Assembly (NCBI GenBank): GCA_943736015.1
Contig: OX031061.1
Location: 63,618,192-63,682,191, forward strand
Source of the DNA: Tridacna crocea
Lineage: Eukaryota > Mollusca > Bivalvia > Cardiida > Cardiidae
DNA length: 64,000 nucleotides
Reading direction: 5' to 3'
Numbering within the stretch: the first letter of the stretch is position 1; every line of letters starts with the position of its first letter. A program made the position numbers and the translations under genes. A model generated the notes under the pieces. That model was given only the letters and a program-made list of their open reading frames with translations. It had not been told where the DNA came from and ran no database searches. Below, piece after piece: positions 61,116-64,000 of this stretch.

Positions 61116-64000
61116 ATGTCTTTTGACTTAGATAAATTTACGGCTGAACCGTCTGTGGAGCTATTGAATTTAGGTAAAAAGACTGATTTGCTTAATCTTG
61201 CTAAACACTATGAATTGTCTGAAATAAAATCTTCAATGCGTAAACATGAAATTAGGAACATTTTGGTACAATATTTTGTTGATGAGGAGATTTTCAATGA
61301 AAATGCGCTTTCCCTGATAGTTGAAGTTCAGTCAGTTTCAAGTTCGAAAGAACTTGAATTAAAACTTCAGATCAGACAGTTAGAAATGGAAAGAGAAAGA
61401 GAGAGAGAAGAAAGAGAAATGGAAAGAGAAAGGGAGAGAGCTGAAAGAGAAAGGGAAAGACAGAGAGAAGAAAGAGAAGAGAGAGAGAAGGAGAGAGAAT
61501 TTCAATTAAGAATGAGGGAAATAGAAATGCAAGAAAGAGCAAATCAGCCGAAGCAAAAGATTGAATACAATTTCGATGTTACAAAACATATTAGGCTTGT
61601 TCCTCCATTTCAAGAAAAAGAAGTTGATAAATACTTCCTACACTTTGAAAAAGTTGCAGAAAACTTAAATTGGCCAAGAGAGCACTGGACTTTGCTTCTG
61701 CAAAGTGTTTTGATAGGCAAAGCTCGTGAAATTTATACACAACTAGGTGTTGAACAATGTCATCATTATGAGACTGTTAAAGAACTTATTCTCAAAGGTT
61801 ATGAGCTGGTCCCAGAAGCATATAGACAAAAATTTAGAAATTGTAAGAAAGATTCTAACCAGACTCATGTTGAATTTGCTAGAAACAAAGAACAGTTATT
61901 TGATAGATGGTGCTGTTCTAAGAAAATAGACCAAAATTATGATAAACTAAGACAACTTATGTTAGTTGAAGAATTCAAACGTTGTATTCAATTTGATGTT
62001 AAGACATTCTTAGACGAAAAACAAGTTGAAACTTTAGAAGAAGCAGCTCGTCTGGCTGATAATTACTACCTTACACATAAAGTTTCTTTTATTGCTAAAC
62101 CAAAACCTACTTCCTCACATCCCCAAAATAAATCTATGTCTGGTAATTCATCTGGCATGCCCAGTCAATCAAATACACCCAAACCCAATTCTACTAGTGA
62201 AACCAAAAGTCAATATCCCTTATCTCGACCCACTTGTAACTATTGTAAGAAACCTGGTCACCTTGTTTCTGAATGTTTGAAATTAAAAAGGAAGTTAGAA
62301 AGTGATGAAGCCAAACCAACAGGGCTCACCACTCTTAGGCCAAGGCCACAGTCTTCTACTAAAACCAATACAATTGACATAGTCACAAAACCCAAGTCTG
62401 ATTCTACTATGGAGATTTTTGAACCATTTATGTTGAATGGTTTTGTATCACTTTCAGGTGATAATTGCCCACCTACCCCTATTAAAATTCTAAGAGACAC
62501 AGGAGCTTCTCAATCTCTTATTTTGGCAGATATACTGCCTTTTTCTGAGAAGACTTCTTCCGGTACTAGTGTCCTTATTCAGGGTGTAGAGTGTGGAACT
62601 GTTAATATCCCTCTCCATCATGTTAATTTGTCATCAGATTTGGTTACTGGGCCTGTGGTTATTGGTATTAAACCTTCCTTACCATTTAAAGGTGTCCATT
62701 TACTGCTAGGCAATGACTTAGCTGGAGATAAGGTTGTGGTAAATCCACTTGTAACTGACACACCAAATATAGGTCAAACAGATGACCCTATCGAGCAGGA
62801 AATTCCTGACTTGTATCCTTCTTGTGCAGTTACCCGAGCTATGGCTAAAAAGGCCATTTTGAAAAACTCAAACTCTGACATTGACTTGACAGATACTTTT
62901 ATCGGTCAATATTTTAATAATGAGATTAAAAAGTCTCTTGATCCCAGTTTGTCTGATACTCAAACAGACTCGTCAATGTCTTGTCATTCACCACCAAGGT
63001 CTATTGACCAAGGTCACGACACGCTGTCAAAGTCACAGCTTATCCAGGAACAGCAAACTGATCCTGAGATTTCAAAATTAATTTTTAGGGCTTTACCTGA
63101 AGATGAAATTTCACAGGTCCCAATGTGTTACTATATAAAGCATGGGATTCTTATGAGAAAATGGCGACCATTTGATGTCCCAGCTGATGATGAATGGGCT
63201 GTTTACCACCAAATTGTGGTTCCAAAGTCATATCGTCATGAAATACTAAGTATAGCCCATGAAAGTCCTATGTCAGGTCATTTAGGTATAAACAAGACCT
63301 ATCACAAAATTATTACTCATTTTTATTGGCCTGGTCTCAAATCAGATGTCTCTAAATATTGTAAAACTTGCCATACATGTCAAATGGTAGGTAAGCCCAA
63401 CCAAACCATTCCCAAAGCTCAATTACAACCTATTCCTGCTTTTGATGAACCTTTCAGTAGGATACTTATAGATTGTGTTGGTCCTTTACCTCGAACCAAG
63501 TCAGGAAATGAGTATCTCTTAACAATTATGTGTACTTCTACACGTTTTCCTGAAGCTATTTCTTTAAGGAACATCAAAACAAAGTCCATAGTCAAAGCTC
63601 TTATAAAATTTTTCACATTTGTTGGTCTTCCAAAATCAGTTCAATCTGATCAAGGGTCAAATTTTATGTCTGGTATATTCCAACAGGTTATGCATGAATT
63701 AGGGATCAAGCAATACAGGTCATCCGCCTATCACCCTGAAAGTCAAGGTGCTTTAGAAAGATTTCACCAGACATTAAAAAATATGATAAGATCATATTGC
63801 TTTGACACTGAAAAAGATTGGGATGAGGGCATCCATTTGTTACTATTTGCAGTCAGAGAATCTGTAGAAGAATCTCTTGGTTTCAGTCCTTTTGAATTAG
63901 TTTTTGGCCATTCTGTTCGTGGACCTTTAAAACTTTTGAAAGAGAAATTTCTCTCAAATGATGAAACACCCTTGAATTTACTACAGTATGTTTCTGACTT
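61116..64000 (+). CDS. Gag-Pol polyprotein (Gmr1-like), partial at 3' end
   Basis: One frame, ATG at 61116 (first in-frame start after the leader), at least 961 codons without a stop. Residues about 77-143 are a highly charged ER/EE-rich coiled coil. About 150-320 form a capsid-like region whose end (from PEAYRQKFRN, residue 233, to EEAARLADNYY) resembles the SCAN domain. A zinc knuckle CNYCKKPGHLVSEC (C374, C377, H382, C387) ends Gag. Protease active site DTGAS is at 461-465, with LLLGNDLAG near 530. A linker with AVTRAMAKKA follows, then the integrase N-terminal zinc finger (H715, H722, C752, C755) and catalytic D786, D845, E881 (35 residues between the last two). No YXDD reverse transcriptase motif lies between protease and integrase. 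Gag and Pol are fused in one frame, so no frameshift is needed. Codon use is AT-rich like its surroundings. Confidence 0.92.
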   Translation, partial: MSFDLDKFTAEPSVELLNLGKKTDLLNLAKHYELSEIKSSMRKHEIRNILVQYFVDEEIFNENALSLIVEVQSVSSSKELELKLQIRQLEMEREREREEREMERERERAERERERQREEREEREKEREFQLRMREIEMQERANQPKQKIEYNFDVTKHIRLVPPFQEKEVDKYFLHFEKVAENLNWPREHWTLLLQSVLIGKAREIYTQLGVEQCHHYETVKELILKGYELVPEAYRQKFRNCKKDSNQTHVEFARNKEQLFDRWCCSKKIDQNYDKLRQLMLVEEFKRCIQFDVKTFLDEKQVETLEEAARLADNYYLTHKVSFIAKPKPTSSHPQNKSMSGNSSGMPSQSNTPKPNSTSETKSQYPLSRPTCNYCKKPGHLVSECLKLKRKLESDEAKPTGLTTLRPRPQSSTKTNTIDIVTKPKSDSTMEIFEPFMLNGFVSLSGDNCPPTPIKILRDTGASQSLILADILPFSEKTSSGTSVLIQGVECGTVNIPLHHVNLSSDLVTGPVVIGIKPSLPFKGVHLLLGNDLAGDKVVVNPLVTDTPNIGQTDDPIEQEIPDLYPSCAVTRAMAKKAILKNSNSDIDLTDTFIGQYFNNEIKKSLDPSLSDTQTDSSMSCHSPPRSIDQGHDTLSKSQLIQEQQTDPEISKLIFRALPEDEISQVPMCYYIKHGILMRKWRPFDVPADDEWAVYHQIVVPKSYRHEILSIAHESPMSGHLGINKTYHKIITHFYWPGLKSDVSKYCKTCHTCQMVGKPNQTIPKAQLQPIPAFDEPFSRILIDCVGPLPRTKSGNEYLLTIMCTSTRFPEAISLRNIKTKSIVKALIKFFTFVGLPKSVQSDQGSNFMSGIFQQVMHELGIKQYRSSAYHPESQGALERFHQTLKNMIRSYCFDTEKDWDEGIHLLLFAVRESVEESLGFSPFELVFGHSVRGPLKLLKEKFLSNDETPLNLLQYVSD

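Larger units (their letters stand above)
60356..64000 (+). mobile_element. Gmr1-like Ty3/gypsy LTR retrotransposon, 5' part
   Basis: 5' LTR, PBS, 174-base leader and an intact Gag-Pol frame running off the window. The order Gag, protease, integrase without an intervening reverse transcriptase places it with the Gmr1-like group, where RT and RNase H follow integrase. That half, the PPT and 3' LTR would lie past 64000. Insertion interrupted a family A MITE. The frame has no stops or frameshifts, so this copy is young and possibly active. Confidence 0.88.

Noticed and set aside
62760..63200. Reverse transcriptase between protease and integrase
   Set aside because: Reading the frame gives only a Ser/Asp-rich linker and the integrase lead-in; no YXDD or RT blocks. 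Also no RT seen in other frames of this interval.

Overview
The window looks like nuclear DNA from a bivalve mollusc, probably a clam-like species. It is AT-rich, its single convincing host coding segment has a eukaryotic splice donor, and tRNA-derived SINEs, foldback MITEs and the GAGCAC(N)GTGCTCAGGTGAGC terminus common in molluscan repeats occur throughout. There is no sign of bacterial gene organisation. Species-level assignment is inference.

Only two protein-coding segments are strongly supported. First, minus strand 4849-4541 is exon 1 of a Hedgehog gene: signal peptide, CGPG palmitoylation site, start of the signalling domain, and a perfect AAG|GTAGGT donor in phase 0. The rest of the gene lies beyond position 1. 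Second, 60356-64000 is the 5' part of a full-size, apparently intact LTR retrotransposon: 5' LTR, tRNA-Pro primer-binding site, then one uninterrupted Gag-Pol frame of at least 961 codons that runs off the window. Its order is Gag (coiled coil, SCAN-like capsid, zinc knuckle), protease, integrase (HHCC, DD35E), with no reverse transcriptase between protease and integrase. That is the order of the Gmr1-like branch of Ty3/gypsy elements.

Nearly everything else is a dense mosaic of short non-autonomous elements. Working names used here: family A (about 229 bp, TTAA-CCC...GGG-TTAA ends, central 33-bp-arm palindrome, about 60 copies or fragments), its relative A2, family B (about 210 bp with a GATCAGACTGCAC/GTGCAGTCTGATC palindrome), family D (about 370 bp, TTAAGGTAGTGGACCCG ends) and family I all begin and end at TTAA, as expected for piggyBac-type mobilisation. 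Families C, E, H, K, L, M and N are other palindromic foldback elements. F is a tRNA-derived SINE. U is a 340-bp dispersed repeat. Elements are nested, or abut while sharing one TTAA. Several tandem arrays (about 108, 130, 147 and 165 bp units) and simple repeats are also present.

The most unusual structure is family T: a 528-bp terminal-repeat retrotransposon in miniature (TRIM), intact at 46481-47008, with 206-bp LTRs, a tRNA-Pro PBS abutting the LTR, a polypurine tract and a 4-5 bp target duplication. Its LTRs carry tRNA-like A-box and B-box sequences. This resembles the plant Cassandra TRIMs, which carry 5S rRNA sequence in the LTR, but with a tRNA-like promoter. Other copies lie at 31070-31523 and 52161-52625, and related older LTRs at 8826-9610 and 16070-16950. 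T and the large Gmr1-like element share the same tRNA-Pro PBS, which suggests one could mobilise the other.

Region by region: 1-4540 is Hedgehog intron 1 filled with A, B, E, F and I copies; 4541-4849 is the exon; 4850-6041 is the putative promoter side; 6042-10833 is a chain of TTAA elements, a T LTR and a tandem array; 10834-16069 is sparser; 16070-41100 is repeat mosaic; 41135-42965 is a palindromic cluster with seven perfect CRE octamers; 43100-60355 is further mosaic with the intact T element; 60356-64000 is the autonomous retrotransposon.
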